DNA of 64,000 nt from Hofstenia miamia (lineage: Eukaryota > Xenacoelomorpha > Acoela): assembly GCA_004352715.1 (NCBI GenBank), contig SCFE01000002.1, forward strand, positions 2,069,094 through 2,133,093, given 5' to 3'. Of this stretch, positions 1 through 11,304 are shown one piece after another. Every line of letters starts with the position of its first letter. Positions within the stretch are counted from its first letter, which is position 1. The notes beneath the pieces were generated by a model, which was not told the origin of the DNA, searched no databases, and was given only the letters and a program-made list of their open reading frames with translations. Position numbers and translations under genes: made by a program.

Positions 1-17
1 NNNNNNNNNNNNNNNNN

Positions 18-51
<34 letters not shown>

Positions 52-460
52 GCACTTGGTTGCTGTAAAAATATGCGTGCATGTTTAAAATTCTTATAAT
101 ATGGTTATTCGTGGGCCATGCATACACTTAAAATATGTTCAATAAATTGGAATAGGTTTTGTTGATTGTTGATTAGCTCGTTCTTATTGGCATATTCTAT
201 AAACAAGACTTCAGTAAATTTTGTGTTTTTAATCCGAATATATACTTATAGGAGGCGGTTTTATATTTAGGTTGAGAACATAACATAATTTTTCGAAATT
301 CTTGGGTATAATCGTAGAAGTTGATCAAGTAAGATTGCTTCATCAGTTAGACCGGCTAGTATTGGTAATTGGCAATTGACAAAATTCAGCCAATTGAGAA
401 ACTAATTAAAAACTGGTGAGCGGGACCTGCATGCACGAAACTGCGGCTACCAGACACTTG

Positions 461-499
<39 letters not shown>

Positions 500-617
500 N
501 NNNNNNNNNNNNNNNNNNCATTGATTGCATGCATAGAATTTCTCTTTCTATAAACATTGTAATTATACATGTTTTATTATGAGATGATTATACATGGTTA
601 TATGGAGTCCTTATTAT

Positions 618-667
<50 letters not shown>

Positions 668-668
668 A
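18..668. repeat. (TA)n microsatellites and gap
   Basis: (TA)n at 18-48, 468-498 and 620-668, with Ns at 1-17 and 500-518. Other long (TA)n tracts are at 27306-27330, 30479-30511, 45836-45866, 56881-56905 and 63093-63117. Confidence 0.9.
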
Positions 669-1739
669 TAATATATATATACAAACAATAGTTATTTTGA
701 CATTTTTTTGACAATCAAAATAACAAAACACTGGACTTTTCCATTTAGAAGCAGGAACATTTCTTAAAGAAAAAATCTTATTAAATTCGCATGCCAAAAA
801 TAAATAAAAATAAACCATTATTAGTAGATGTATAAGCAAATAAATAAGTTTCTCATGTATGAAAAATTAATAAAAAACAAAAAACTGAAAAAATGGTATT
901 GAATTACATTACAAATTCATAGTGCTCTTATTATAATAAATCATCATATAATTGCAAATGTTTTTGTTAGAAAATTGTGTCTGTTGGTAAGAGTTTATTA
1001 AGCATTGAGAATCAATTTTCAACAGTAGTGCTTGTACCATAGCCGGTTGCTGACAGCCTGCCTTGCCTTGTTAACCAGAATTACACTTCTATCAAAGGAG
1101 TTTACGATTTTGCAGAGTTGTACGAAAATTTTAGAGTTGAACTCCAAAGCTTCAAGCCATGTCCCCCAGCAACATAAGTAGATTGAAGCGGAACATCAAT
1201 TTCATCAAATTGATTTATCACAGTGGATGCGACAGTGAATGATTATACGCTTAGACAAGCCCGAAAATAGCAAAGATATCTTAAATAGGTTAGCACACTA
1301 GGAACCAGAATTGTTGACGTTTTTGTGGTTTTAGCAATTTGCTTATATGCTTTATGTCATTGTTAAAATTAGCTCAATGTTTACACTAGCGTAGAAATAT
1401 TAAAATATAAAAGCAAAAACTCAATGACTCAAAAATAGTAGGTATTTACATTATAACTTTGAATATTTTACCATTTTTTCAAAAATATATTTTGACATTT
1501 TTCTGATTAAACTTTAAATGTTGACATTTGCTGAGCTGACAAAAAGATCGCACGAGTGATGACTGTAGCATGCATATAATTATATTAAAGCTTCCCACAA
1601 CTCTTTAAAATAAATGTTTTGTCTAACTAAAAAGAATCATTCAATAACTCTTAGTATTTCAAAAAACTTATTTTGCAAATTTATTACTAATATCATTAAG
1701 TTTCAATATGAATTATAAAATAATTATAATATACTACTA
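669..1739. other. AT-rich DNA, nothing recognised
   Basis: No frame, repeat end or RNA gene could be supported. A GC-richer patch at 1035-1240 has no clear identity. Confidence 0.5.
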
Positions 1740-1743
1740 TTAA

Positions 1744-2625
1744 CACTAGAATGCCTACCTTCTATTCAGCCATTAACGCCCATGGCGGTCACAAATGACC
1801 GCAACAAATTATCTATTGCTAACAATCTTCAAATATTAAAATCTTTTAAAAAATGATGCTATTTATAAAATGTTTGTTCTCTGCTAAACAGCAAGAACAC
1901 GATTTATTGAACATTTTGGCTATCACAGTCACAGTAAAGCACATGATCCACATCGTGATTGCTTGCATTTATAACAGTAGGCCCTTGTCTCATTTTGGCA
2001 GCTTTGAGTTGCATATGGTTCTTGCTTACTGAGCATTTAAATTGCTTCTCGGATCCATTCTGTATCATCATGTTTCATGTATTTTGCACTTGAGAACATG
2101 AATGATCCAAGGAGGGCTTGGTAAAGCTGGATAATGAAATCTTTCCTGGAAACAGTTGAATGCGGTACACCCTTGTAGTGAATCTATGACTACATTCTCC
2201 ACAGCATCGCATTCATTAGACGAATGTTCAGTTGAAAAGAATTTTCGTCACTAAAATTCCAATCATTTGCATTGCCCTATTCAGAATGGAGATCAGCAAA
2301 AACCAGACTAGATATCCCTTCACTCCCTCCTCTGTGGGGGTGGTTCAGCGATTAGTAATGCTGTGTAAGCTTCTTGTGTGCACATGTTTCTCAAATGAAC
2401 AGGATTAGTGATTAAAATATCAATCTGAAGATAATCCCTTAGATAAATAATAATGTGTGGTTAAAATTTACGGCCTGGAAGTTTGAAGATATTTCTTAAA
2501 AATATAAACAAAAAGATGATAGAGTTTTTTAAAAGATATTGTTCAATTCAATAGATCAAGAAAGGACTAAAGTCAGCGTATCAATGTTGCAAGCGGTCAA
2601 ATTTGGCCGCTTTGACGTTATAGTG
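1744..2625 (-). mobile_element. piggyBac-type element, internally deleted
   Basis: TTAA at 1740-1743 and 2626-2629 flank ends that share CACTA at the outermost bases, and TTAA is the piggyBac target. Just inside each end is a short palindrome built on GCGGTCA (left GCGGTCA-caaa-TGACCGC; right GCGGTCA-aatt-TGGCCGC). The minus strand near 1915-2045 resembles the C-terminal Cys-rich finger of piggyBac transposases (YKCKQSRCGSC) in broken frames, and 2200-2290 has an acidic N-terminal-like piece. At about 880 bp it is too short to be autonomous. Confidence 0.65.
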
Positions 2626-3108
2626 TTAACATGCTAATTCTTTGTTAAACTGCATTTAAAAGGGTTGATGGGAATTTCGACATTCCCTAAAATTTAAATT
2701 TTCCCAAGATTGTGGGCTATTTAAATTCTATGTTGCATCAAGGCCTACTTTAATCACGGCTTTACGATTTGCAGTACAAAAACTAAATGAAGCAATAAAA
2801 TCTTTTTGCAAGTAGCGATTTGGTTTAAATTCTGTCAAAGTATTTAAAATAAATAATATAGCAAAATTATTTCACATTTTTGGTTCTACAATAAATAATT
2901 CGCTTTGAAACAAACAAAATTTTCACCAAAAAAATTAGAGAGCTTGGTACTTTTGCGTTATCTCAACCCCCCCCCCNNNNNNNNNNNNNNNNNNNNNNNN
3001 NNNNNNNNNNNNNNNNNNNNNNNNNNNNNNNNNNNNNNNNNNNNNNNNNNNNNNNNNNNNNNNNNNNNNNNNNNNNNNNNNNNNNNNNNNNNNNNNNNNN
3101 NNNNNNNN

Positions 3109-4275
3109 CCCCCCCCCCCCCCCCCCCTAAAAAATATGCTAGTTTATCAATACAATAATTATAGACCTAACCCAAGCCCCTGCCCCAACCTAAACTAAGC
3201 CAACTCACACCTTAGTCCTAACCTTAACTCAAACTATTACCCAAACAATATGTAGAAGGGATATGCAAATTTATTATTAATAGTAAGTTTCAATATGAAT
3301 TATAAAATAATTATTATATACTATTACTATGCTAATTAGTGGTTCAACCAGATGGTCTTTGTAAAATTTAAAAAGCAATATTAGATTTGGCAATGTTTAT
3401 TCAATCAACAAAGCGCCTTTTCGTTCAAATATTTTCACTACTTTGTTTCAAAGCCTTAAAAGGCTTTGTTTACATAGTATTAATGTTGCTGAACAACAGC
3501 GTATAAGTAGGATCTTTAACTGGTCAATTTGTACTATGTTTAGCATAAACAGACAGCAAGCTAGTAAGAAAGTACAAAAATTAGAGAATCTTACACCAAG
3601 ATCAATAACAAAGTACAACAACCTGGTGCTTGTGTTTAAGGAAATCAAAATCAGCCGTAAACTGCTAAATGTACAATTTGTAAAATATAATCACCATGCG
3701 AATAAATGCATAAATAATATATTGCCAACTAACAATTATTGGAACAATTCTTTCACCACAAATTCTTGCAAACTTTGGAACAAATTACCAATCAGCATTA
3801 GACAGGAAAGAAACCTTAAAATATTTAGAAAATTATTAAAAAATAATCTATTAGCAGAGCAAAATAAAAAGTTCATTTAAAATATGTAGCGACAAATCGA
3901 ATATATTCTATCTTTTTAATTGTGTGATTGTATTGATGTTTTTAATTGTATTTTTAGTGTTTTAATCTTAATTGTCTAGCTTAGTTTGTAGTGCATGTGT
4001 ATATTTAGGTGTTTGTATATATTGTAAATATGTATTATACTTAATTGTACATATGCAAATTAGGCAAACGAATAAAGATAATTCAAAATGAATATGTTTT
4101 CATTGAGTCTGCCCTATTATGACGAAGAACATAGTATACTGTTAGGTTTATGGTTTGAGGTAATATTGGGGTTAGGGTGAAATTTATTTCAAAGCTAGGA
4201 TTGTGTTTAGGATTATGTTTTGGGTTAAAAATATGGTTAGAGTTAGGTTTGTAGTTAGGGTTATTGTTTGGGATT
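3109..4275. repeat. Poly-C tract and degenerate TTAGGG-like sequence
   Basis: Poly-C borders the gap 2977-3108 on both sides. 3160-3245 is a loose run of CCTAAC-type words, and 4137-4275 a loose run of GTTAGGG/GGTTAG words in the opposite sense, with the LINE 3' end between. It may be decayed telomere-like satellite. Confidence 0.45.
3443..4085 (+). mobile_element. LINE 3' end (RT C-terminal region)
   Basis: A 145-codon frame (3443-3880) ends with SFTTNSCKLWNKLPISIRQ and FRKLLKNNLL, the W-N-x-L-P and F-K-x-x-L pattern of LINE ORF2 C-termini. A 190-bp AT-rich 3' UTR follows, with AATAAAGATAATTC at about 4071. The 5' part, including the catalytic RT, is absent, so this is a 5'-truncated insertion. 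Confidence 0.65.
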
Positions 4276-4465
4276 ATTATTTGAAAGTACCCTAATTTAT
4301 TCTTCAACTTACTAAATTAGCAATATCGCGTATTTCAAATGATATATTCGCAATATATTTGATTTAAACAAAATTTTTTAGCAACTTTTAGCATATTTTA
4401 AAAATTTCTGAAATGTTGAACAGTATTTTGCATTAATGGGCCGACTTTTATATATTATATGTATA

Positions 4466-4466
4466 C

Positions 4467-4501
<35 letters not shown>

Positions 4502-5223
4502 AATAAAAATAATAATAATTAAACACTTTATTAGCAGCTGAAGGCAAACACTACAAAAATAAAAATAAGGTCAAGTTCTACGTACGGTCGCATGAGATAA
4601 AGTAGAAGCAAATAAAAAATTAGGCGAAGTGGGAGAAGGGATCTGCAAAGAGGAAAGACATCAACGCTTTTTCGAAACTCGAGGTGAGAAAAAAACCAAT
4701 GGCCGTTGGCGGGTTGAGAGTCAATATAAAATTAGTAGCCGCAAAAGCACAAATGAGAACAAGGGAAGAGTGCGATGTTTTTGGGACAACGAACAGAGAA
4801 AGTGATAACACCATTAGAGCGAGTGGAGTGAGATTAGAGAATTTAAAAAAAAGGATCAAAGTCCAATTGAATAAGAGGAGATCACAGGCCTGAAAGTAGA
4901 GCGACAGTGGGAGAGTAGAGAATTAGAGAAAAGCATCCTTGTATGGCAACGGAGAGATCCATTTGAAGGCACGCTTCTGGAACTGTTCCATGGAGTGGAA
5001 CGAAGAACGAGAAGATCACCAACACGGAGAAGAGTAGAAACGAATGTCACGAGGAATAGACTTGAACAAAGACAGTTTCACAGCAACGGGGAATCATAAA
5101 AAACATTGCGGGAAGAGGGCAAAGCGCGAGGAGTTAGCTTTGCAGAGACGCATGGACACATGTCCTGACCAATTTCGCAGCAAGTTGAATTGAAAGATGA
5201 ATATGATGAAGGGAAAAGTTTTC
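4466..5223 (-). mobile_element. LINE 3' part with (AAT)n tail
   Basis: Minus-strand frames with shifts contain LINE C-terminal-like text (QFQKRAFKWISPLPY, then a Leu-rich tail). On the plus strand the unit starts with (AAT)n and CACTTTATTAGCAGCTGAAGG. Related copies lie at 12696-12905 and possibly 16561-17480. The compact retroelement is inserted at 5223/5224, and 11843-12210 carries another piece of this LINE. Confidence 0.6.
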
Positions 5224-5310
5224 ATAGGTATTTATTTATTCTAATACCTTTAAGTACAAATTCATAAAACAAACAAAATTGTTTACAATTTTTCTAACAA
5301 TTTATATGTT
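5224..5310 (-). repeat. 3' direct terminal repeat, compact retroelement copy 1
   Basis: 87 bp matching 11756-11842 with one visible difference. On the element strand it contains AGAATAAATAAATACC, a polyadenylation signal. It borders decayed LINE sequence, and GTTTTC stands just outside. Confidence 0.8.
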
Positions 5311-6012
5311 ACACATCCAAGATTGCCGTAATAAGCAACTTAGAAATATCACTACTACATAAAAGTCTATATTAAAAAAGTTTATTCGAGAAGGAGAATC
5401 CGCTAGATTTTCTTGAGAAGTAATCCAAACGATCTGCAACTGTTTATAATGAATGAGAATATTAACTGCCTGTGCCACTGCTGGTAAATCCAATGATATA
5501 ACTTTGCCTTTCTGAGCTGCCATGGCGAGTGGTTGAGAATCGATGAAAATTCTGGATGATGGTGGAGCCTCCAAACAGCCAAAGTAGAGAGCTAACAGTT
5601 CTTTCTGGTAAATATGTAATTGTGTTAATGAAGTGTCAAGGCGAATGGAAAGATTCTGCGGTGATAGATTTAAGTGCGTTGGTGCTATGAAGGTTAAACC
5701 TAATTGTGTATCTGACGCGTCCGTGTAAATTAATTGTTTCTCTTGTGTTAAGGGCCGTTTCCAACTAAGTGATTTTTGAGACATTAAGTAGAATAATTGT
5801 ATAATAAGCAAGTTCCGAATCTCATGTTTTTGAGTGTCAGCGATTAATTGCTTTACTAGACCCCAGGGCCCGATGATAGGCCATGAAAAGGTCAGATGTC
5901 CTAACCACCTCTGGTATTGCTTGTTTGACAGTGTGGACGGAATAGTTGTGATGAGTTTCGTAANGGTTGAGAATCGATGATTATTCTTGATGATGGTGGA
6001 GCCTCCAAACAA
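5302..6012 (-). CDS. RNase H and connection domain of compact retroelement copy 1
   Basis: The frame repeats the end of the preceding polymerase (SNKQYQRWLGHLTFSWPIIG) and continues through a full RNase H: YTDASDTQLGLTF, the Glu in YQKELLALYFG, FIDSQPLAM, and the C-terminal WITSQENLADSPSR. This fits retroelement RNase H with D-E-D residues present. Its first part overlaps a block repeated at 5965-6396, with a single N at 5964, so this is probably the true C-terminus joined through an assembly duplication. The last residues run into the 3' terminal repeat. Confidence 0.75.
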   Translation of the reverse strand: MFGGSTIIKNNHRFSTXTKLITTIPSTLSNKQYQRWLGHLTFSWPIIGPWGLVKQLIADTQKHEIRNLLIIQLFYLMSQKSLSWKRPLTQEKQLIYTDASDTQLGLTFIAPTHLNLSPQNLSIRLDTSLTQLHIYQKELLALYFGCLEAPPSSRIFIDSQPLAMAAQKGKVISLDLPAVAQAVNILIHYKQLQIVWITSQENLADSPSRINFFNIDFYVVVIFLSCLLRQSWMCNI

Positions 6013-6396
6013 CCAAAGCTAAGAGCTAACATTTCTTTCTGGTAAATATGTAATTGTGCTAATGAAGTGTCAAGGCGAATGGAAAGATTTTGCGGTGATA
6101 GATTTAAGTGCGTTGGTGCTATGAAGGTTAAACCTAATTATGTATCTGACGCGTCCGTGTAAATTAAATGATCTTCTTGTGTTAAGTGCCGTTTCCAACT
6201 AAGCGATTTTTGAGACATTAAGTAGAATAATTGTATAATAAGCAAGTTCCGAATCTCATGTTTTTGAGTGTCAGCGATTAATTGCTTTACTAGACCCCAG
6301 GGCCCGATGATAGGCCATGAAAAGGTCAGATGTCCTAACCACCTCTGGTATTGCTTGTTTGACAGTGTGGACGGAATAGTTGTGATGAGTTTCGTA
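5531..6396. repeat. Tandem near-identical blocks joined by a single N
   Basis: 5531-5963 and 5965-6396 are about 433-bp copies with scattered differences, both beginning GGTTGAGAATCGATGA. The lone N at 5964 suggests that two haplotype or paralogue reads were joined during scaffolding. Confidence 0.8.
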
Positions 6397-7505
6397 AGAA
6401 TGAATTCCTTAACCGGAGTTAAACATACTTTTTGCTGTGGCAAATCTACTAATAATCCTAATGCTTCAAAAATAGAGACTGGTACAAAATTACATTTATC
6501 TTCTGCAAAACGAATTCCTAAGTGTTGCAATAACTCAATGTGTGCCTGTATGTCTGGAAGGAAACGCGGATTAAATATTAAGGTAATGTTGTCAATAGGA
6601 CATAACTTTTTGACCGGAAATATTAGAGCATTCACGAACATCTGGCACAAAAAGGGAGCAATCGGTAGTCCCATAGGAATCTTACAAAATCTATATCGTT
6701 GTCCATCTGGTGCGAGAAAAACTGTCTTATAACGTTGCGACATAGGTAAATTAATATGGTAAAAGGCTGCTGAGAGATCGAGTATAATAGCTACATGATC
6801 TGGGTTCGGTTCATGAAAATGTAACACTCTTGCGAACGGGAGAAGATAGAAGAAAGGCCTAGTGCAATTTCGTGATATGGGCGAATAATCAACTACCATC
6901 CTGACTTTAGTCCTGGACCTTGGTACTGCGAAAATTCCGAAAGTAAAGGGCGACCGTGGCGATTTCTCTATTATCTTAGCTGCTAATAAGGCCTTAACCT
7001 GACTTACTAAATGTTTAGTAATTAATGGCGAGAAGAAATAAGGTTTCTTAATTACAAATGGCTGAAATCGAGAAAGTGATATAGTAGGAGCTTTTAAGAA
7101 TGCGAATCGATCTGGAATATGTAATTTTTGAAAAAGTAAGTCCCAATCTAGTTGTATCTGCGGAAAGGAGTAGCAAGGTTCATGAACCGGGTCTAGAGCA
7201 CAGTGTTCTATATCTGACATTTCGATAAACTCTTCCGGATGTAGATCTCCTGAAAAAAGTTCTATGATAGAGTCCTGTTGTGGGTCGGAATCATTTTGTG
7301 AAATATTACCACCATTGTCTGTTGTGTCTAGTACGCCTATTCTACGTAAGAAATTATGGATACGTTGAGTGAAAATAGCCCGAGGTAATTCTGAAATACT
7401 ACTAAAGTAATTTAAAAAATTTTGCAGAGCTGAAAGTGGCAATTTATCCACGAGATTCGTAACATGCATTAATAAGCTAAGATCGATTAAAGGTAATTGA
7501 GACAT
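6138..7505 (-). CDS. Polymerase of compact retroelement copy 1 (RT, start of RNase H)
   Basis: The open frame has 455 codons from its Met and extends upstream in frame at least to near 7585. A helical N-terminal domain (6-59) is also present in the second copy at 24531. An acidic linker follows (about 60-105), then reverse transcriptase from about 140: KIIEKSPRSPF (177-187), VPRSRTKVRMVVDYS (194-208), motif A DLSAAFYH (243-250), motif B KIPMGLPIAPF (275-285). Motif C reads PIDN (303-306) instead of YxDD, so activity is doubtful. Connection segment GHLTFSWPIIGPWG and an RNase H start YTDASDT (449-455) follow. The frame stops at 6138 near a duplicated block; RNase H continues in the copy at 5302-6012. 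Confidence 0.8.
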   Translation of the reverse strand: MSQLPLIDLSLLMHVTNLVDKLPLSALQNFLNYFSSISELPRAIFTQRIHNFLRRIGVLDTTDNGGNISQNDSDPQQDSIIELFSGDLHPEEFIEMSDIEHCALDPVHEPCYSFPQIQLDWDLLFQKLHIPDRFAFLKAPTISLSRFQPFVIKKPYFFSPLITKHLVSQVKALLAAKIIEKSPRSPFTFGIFAVPRSRTKVRMVVDYSPISRNCTRPFFYLLPFARVLHFHEPNPDHVAIILDLSAAFYHINLPMSQRYKTVFLAPDGQRYRFCKIPMGLPIAPFLCQMFVNALIFPVKKLCPIDNITLIFNPRFLPDIQAHIELLQHLGIRFAEDKCNFVPVSIFEALGLLVDLPQQKVCLTPVKEFILTKLITTIPSTLSNKQYQRWLGHLTFSWPIIGPWGLVKQLIADTQKHEIRNLLIIQLFYLMSQKSLSWKRHLTQEDHLIYTDASDT

Positions 7506-7650
7506 AGATAATTCATTTGCTACTAAAGTTGAAAGTTCCCTAATTTCTGAATTGGAATCCGATTGTGTATTAAGTATTTGCCTGTTTATTATACAGTTTA
7601 ATTAGTTTTAGATATTTGTAATCCAAAAATTTGGAATTGCAAAATTCGCA

Positions 7651-8559
7651 ATGGGTGACGATCGATCAAGAATAAACTCTGAGTCTGGATCTGGCAAAGA
7701 CTACTATCCTACTGTGAAGCAACTCCTTCAACTCGATTCTACAGGCGTCAACAAGATGCTGGGGCAGATGAAGAAAGACTCCTTGCTTTGTGTCTGTCGT
7801 GAGCTGGTAGATCAACTTCGCGCTGCTACCACATCGGGTGATCTTGTTTCAAATATTGACCAAAAACTTGACACTATTCTATCTACCCTAGCTGACCCGT
7901 TGAAATCATTTAATGAGCAATCTGCTGCTGCACCTAATGTCTGTCAAGTTGCGGCTGTCCAGCAAACTGTTGAGGCAAGCATGAATTCATATTCTGAGGC
8001 ACTAAAAGAAAACCTCAATGCATGTCTTCCAAATCTGATAGATAAGAGCATCACCGAGAAACTTGACAGCGCCCTCGCAATTCCAAAGCACCCATCTGCT
8101 CCTGTTGTTCATTCAGCAGGAAAGAATAGTATTCGCATTAATGGTGTCCCAGAAAGCGGATCGAATAATCATGGAGAAATTGTGACGCATGATGCCAATG
8201 AGTTAAAGGAGATTCTTCACTGCATAGGCGAGTATGAGCCCAATTGCATTAGCTCCGTGTTTCGGCTTGGTAAACCGTCCAAGGAGTCCATGAGCAGGCG
8301 CCCGAGAACCCTTTAGGTCATGTTCACCAACTCATTTTCTGCGGAGAAATGTATTGCGGAATCTATGCGTCTAAAATCCTTCAAATATCCTGTTTACATC
8401 TCGATATCGCTAAACCCTGAGGAGAGAGAGACGGAGAAGAAATTGCTTAGTGTTCGTTATAAGATGATACATGAAGAGAAGAGAGATAAGCCGAAGCTTC
8501 GGATACGGAATTTGAAGTTATATTACGAGGGTGAAGTTGTCGATGTGACTAAGTATTGA
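7651..8559 (+). pseudogene. LINE ORF1 protein, one in-frame stop
   Basis: It starts MGDDRSRIN and runs 221 codons to a TAG at about 8314, then continues in the same frame to 8559. The N-terminal 150 residues look helical and charged. From about 157 the pattern SIRINGVPESG, SVFRLGKPSK, RRPRTL, then VMFTNSFSAEK matches RRM-like LINE ORF1 proteins that bind RNA, followed by a basic end (EERETEKKLLSVRYKM). The single stop splits the RRM-like domain, so this copy is inactive unless the stop is read through. Confidence 0.8.
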
Positions 8560-8580
8560 CTATCTATCCTGATTCCCTGC

Positions 8581-9434
8581 ATGTTACTCAATATTCAATC
8601 TCTCACCACGCTGGCGAAGCGACTTGAATTGTGTAAATATCTTACTATCAACAATATTGGGCTTGTGTTTATCATGGAAACGTGGCTGAATGACTCTTTT
8701 CTTTTGTCTGAACTCTTCCCCTGTTCTTCTTTCTCTGTTGTGTCTCGTGTTGATAGACCTGTCGGCAAGCATGGCGGGCTTCTCATTGCTGTGAAAAATA
8801 TCGACGTTCTTCATATAAGTGACATTTCTGAACCCAATCAAACTTTCTCTGCTGCCTGTGTGCTTTGGCCAATTGCTTCTCATCCTTTGCTCTTTATCTT
8901 GATATACAACCCCCTGCCTACTCGCGTTTCTGTGTTAGCAGCTCTGAGATTGCCATTATCATTATGACATATGTCCAGAAGTTTAGCAATATGCATTCTC
9001 TATCTGAATTGGAGAACTCTATATTCCTTCTTGGTGATTTCAATTATCCAGGGCACAACTGGGCGGACCATGCCTCATCTGAAGTTCTCCCCTTTCAGGA
9101 TTGTCTATTTGATCTCAATTTGTCTCAGATTATCGACGAACCTACCAATAGCCATGGTAATACGCTGGATTTACTTTTCTCCCGTGAACCTATCCACTAT
9201 AGTGTAGATGTATCCAGTGGCCTCTCCGATCATTTCCCTATTCTGTTTTCCGTCAGCGTTTCGCTTGAGCGTTTTACGACAGCGCCCAAGTTTTCTCGCA
9301 GCAGTTTTAATGAACCAAAGTTTTTACTTGCTCTCAACTTGCTCTACGAATTTGTCCTTGCTCCCAATACCGTACCGGACGGCAACTTCACGGCTATGTG
9401 GTATGATAAACTGCATGTAGCAGTGGAATTGTAA
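8581..9434 (+). pseudogene. LINE ORF2, APE-type endonuclease domain, frameshifted
   Basis: The first part (8581-8967) carries LLNIQSLTTLAKRLEL and VFIMETWLND (catalytic Glu region). A frameshift at about 8880-8960 moves to the frame of 8865-9434, which has IFLLGDFNYPGHNW, EPTNSHGNTLDLLF and the C-terminal SGLSDHFPILF with the active-site Asp-His. These are the motifs of the target-nicking apurinic endonuclease of LINEs. The part linking to the RT is missing here; related sequence sits at 11007-11249. Confidence 0.85.
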
Positions 9435-9576
9435 TGACAATTCCTCGTTCGGCTGCGACAATATTCCCTCTTTCATCTTAAGCAACTATGGTCAGCACCT
9501 GGCTACAGCAGTGTGTCGCCTTTTTCACCACATCGTCAGAACCGAAATCTGACCTGATTGCTGGAAGGTTTCTTAT

Positions 9577-10938
9577 GTGACTCCATTACATAAGTCAGGA
9601 TCGACTTCTTCTGTCTGCAACTACCGACCTATTAGCATCCTCCCTAAGCTCTCCCTGGTCTTTGAGCGGCTCTTGTTTAATTTTGTTTACCCGAGGATAC
9701 GTTCGCGCATATCTCAGAGACAGTTTGGTTTCATGACGCGAAGATCTACTGTTTCACAAATGGTTGCGTATTTAGACACACTTTATTCTGATTTCGATGC
9801 AAATTATCACGATATCAACGTCTACTTTGACATCAAGAAGGCATTCGACTCTGTTCCCCATTCCCTCATACTGCGGAAGCTTGCGAAGTTTGGTCTTGAC
9901 GGATGCTTTCTGCGTCTCATCAGGAGCTACCTCTCTGGAAGATCTCAACGTGTTCGCATTGGTAACAATTTGTCTTCACCCGGCGCGGTGACTTCTGGAG
10001 TCCCCCAAGGTAGCGTTTTGGGGTCATTGCTTTTCATGAATGACGTTACCGACTGCATAACTGACTCCTCTTATTTCCTCTTTGCTGATGACCTTAAGAT
10101 ATCGAACAACAAGGGTGCCGAATCAGTTCAGTGTGACATTGACCGACTTCATGCTTGGTCTGTAACCAACGGTCTTGATTTCCATCCGAACAAGACGAAA
10201 ATGTTGCTGATAAATTCCTCTGATATCGCGCTGAACTTAGCTGGTGTTCCGATTGTGGCTGTGGATCACATTACGGACCTTGGTATCATTGTAAGTAATT
10301 GCCTGAAATGGGACGCTCACATAGATTATAAATTATCGAAAGCCAGAAATATTATGCAATTCATCCGCCGTAACATTCCTTCGTGTGCTGGTATAGGCAC
10401 TAAAATCAATTTATATCGCTCATGTATTCTCTCTGTTTTGCTATACGGTTCTCCTTGCTGGCATTGTAATGTTACAAGTCTGCACAAGCTTGAAAATTTC
10501 CAGAAACGTGCCTTATGGTGGATAAGAAAAGCCGATCACTATGCAGAAAATTTGGTGTTCCTCAAGATATTGCCGATCAGTTATCAGCTTCTAGCCGCGG
10601 ACATGTGCCTGCTCTGGAATATCGTGAACCGGAAAACTGATCTTCGTCCTGAACAGTACCTAGATTACAATTCCCGACCACTCTCCACCCGATCTCTTTC
10701 GCGTGGTCTGTTTGCAATAAGAAGAACAAGGAAGTTCCATGCTGACACCAACTTTTTCATTCGAACCCCCAAGACTGCCAACAAATTGATCAAACTAAAT
10801 ATAGTGGATTTCTCGTGGTCGAAAGATCATTTCAAGTGTTCGTTGTATTCACACCTTATGACAAGGACTGCCGACTTCGATATTAACAAGCGATGTTCTT
10901 ATTTTATCCAATGTTTTGGAACTTTTTGTTTGCATTAG
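9577..10938 (+). CDS. LINE ORF2, reverse transcriptase domain
   Basis: 453 open codons cover most of a LINE RT: YRPISILPKLSLVFER, FDIKKAFDSVPHSLI (motif A Asp), SGVPQGSVLG (motif B), FLFADDLKI (motif C FADD), and thumb and C-terminal regions ending in the usual YLDYNSR and Lys/Arg-rich tail. It lies in the same frame as the first endonuclease piece. The start is truncated, so this is a fragment of ORF2 and not an independent gene. Confidence 0.9.
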   Translation: MTPLHKSGSTSSVCNYRPISILPKLSLVFERLLFNFVYPRIRSRISQRQFGFMTRRSTVSQMVAYLDTLYSDFDANYHDINVYFDIKKAFDSVPHSLILRKLAKFGLDGCFLRLIRSYLSGRSQRVRIGNNLSSPGAVTSGVPQGSVLGSLLFMNDVTDCITDSSYFLFADDLKISNNKGAESVQCDIDRLHAWSVTNGLDFHPNKTKMLLINSSDIALNLAGVPIVAVDHITDLGIIVSNCLKWDAHIDYKLSKARNIMQFIRRNIPSCAGIGTKINLYRSCILSVLLYGSPCWHCNVTSLHKLENFQKRALWWIRKADHYAENLVFLKILPISYQLLAADMCLLWNIVNRKTDLRPEQYLDYNSRPLSTRSLSRGLFAIRRTRKFHADTNFFIRTPKTANKLIKLNIVDFSWSKDHFKCSLYSHLMTRTADFDINKRCSYFIQCFGTFCLH

Positions 10939-10969
10939 CTTTTGTATTCTATTTTAGAATTAAGCCTTC

Positions 10970-11002
<33 letters not shown>

Positions 11003-11006
11003 CAAA

Positions 11007-11304
11007 NGCTGCTTGTTCTCAACTTTTCAACGACTATTTTTGTTCTGTGTACAAGCAAGATATTGCCACTTTCGATTGTACTGCGTCCGAAACTTTGGAA
11101 ATTTCATTGGTCGACGTCCCTATCACGTTTGATTCTGTTACTCAATTACTATCTACCTGTAACGAAAATTCCTCGTTCGGCTGCAACAATATTCCCTCTT
11201 TCATCTTAAGCAACTATGGTCAGCACCTGGCTACAGCAGTGTGTCGCCNTTTGTATTCTATTTTAGAATTAAGCCTTCTAGTAGTAGTAGTAGTAGTAGT
11301 AGTA
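11007..11304 (+). other. Misplaced LINE ORF2 fragment and duplicated 3' tail
   Basis: Between single Ns at 11007 and 11249 lies sequence encoding CSQLFNDYFCSVYKQD and the segment before the RT. Its end matches 9440-9530 almost exactly. After the second N, the LINE tail TTTGTATTCTATTTTAGAAT and (TAG)n are repeated. This looks like a contig put in the wrong place. Confidence 0.7.

Noticed and set aside
6268-6732. Plus-strand 154-codon frame
   Set aside because: It is antisense to the polymerase of the compact retroelement.
5302-7505. DIRS assignment of the compact retroelement
   Set aside because: No tyrosine recombinase, no split inverted repeats, and RT motifs unlike DIRS. Kept only as an alternative.
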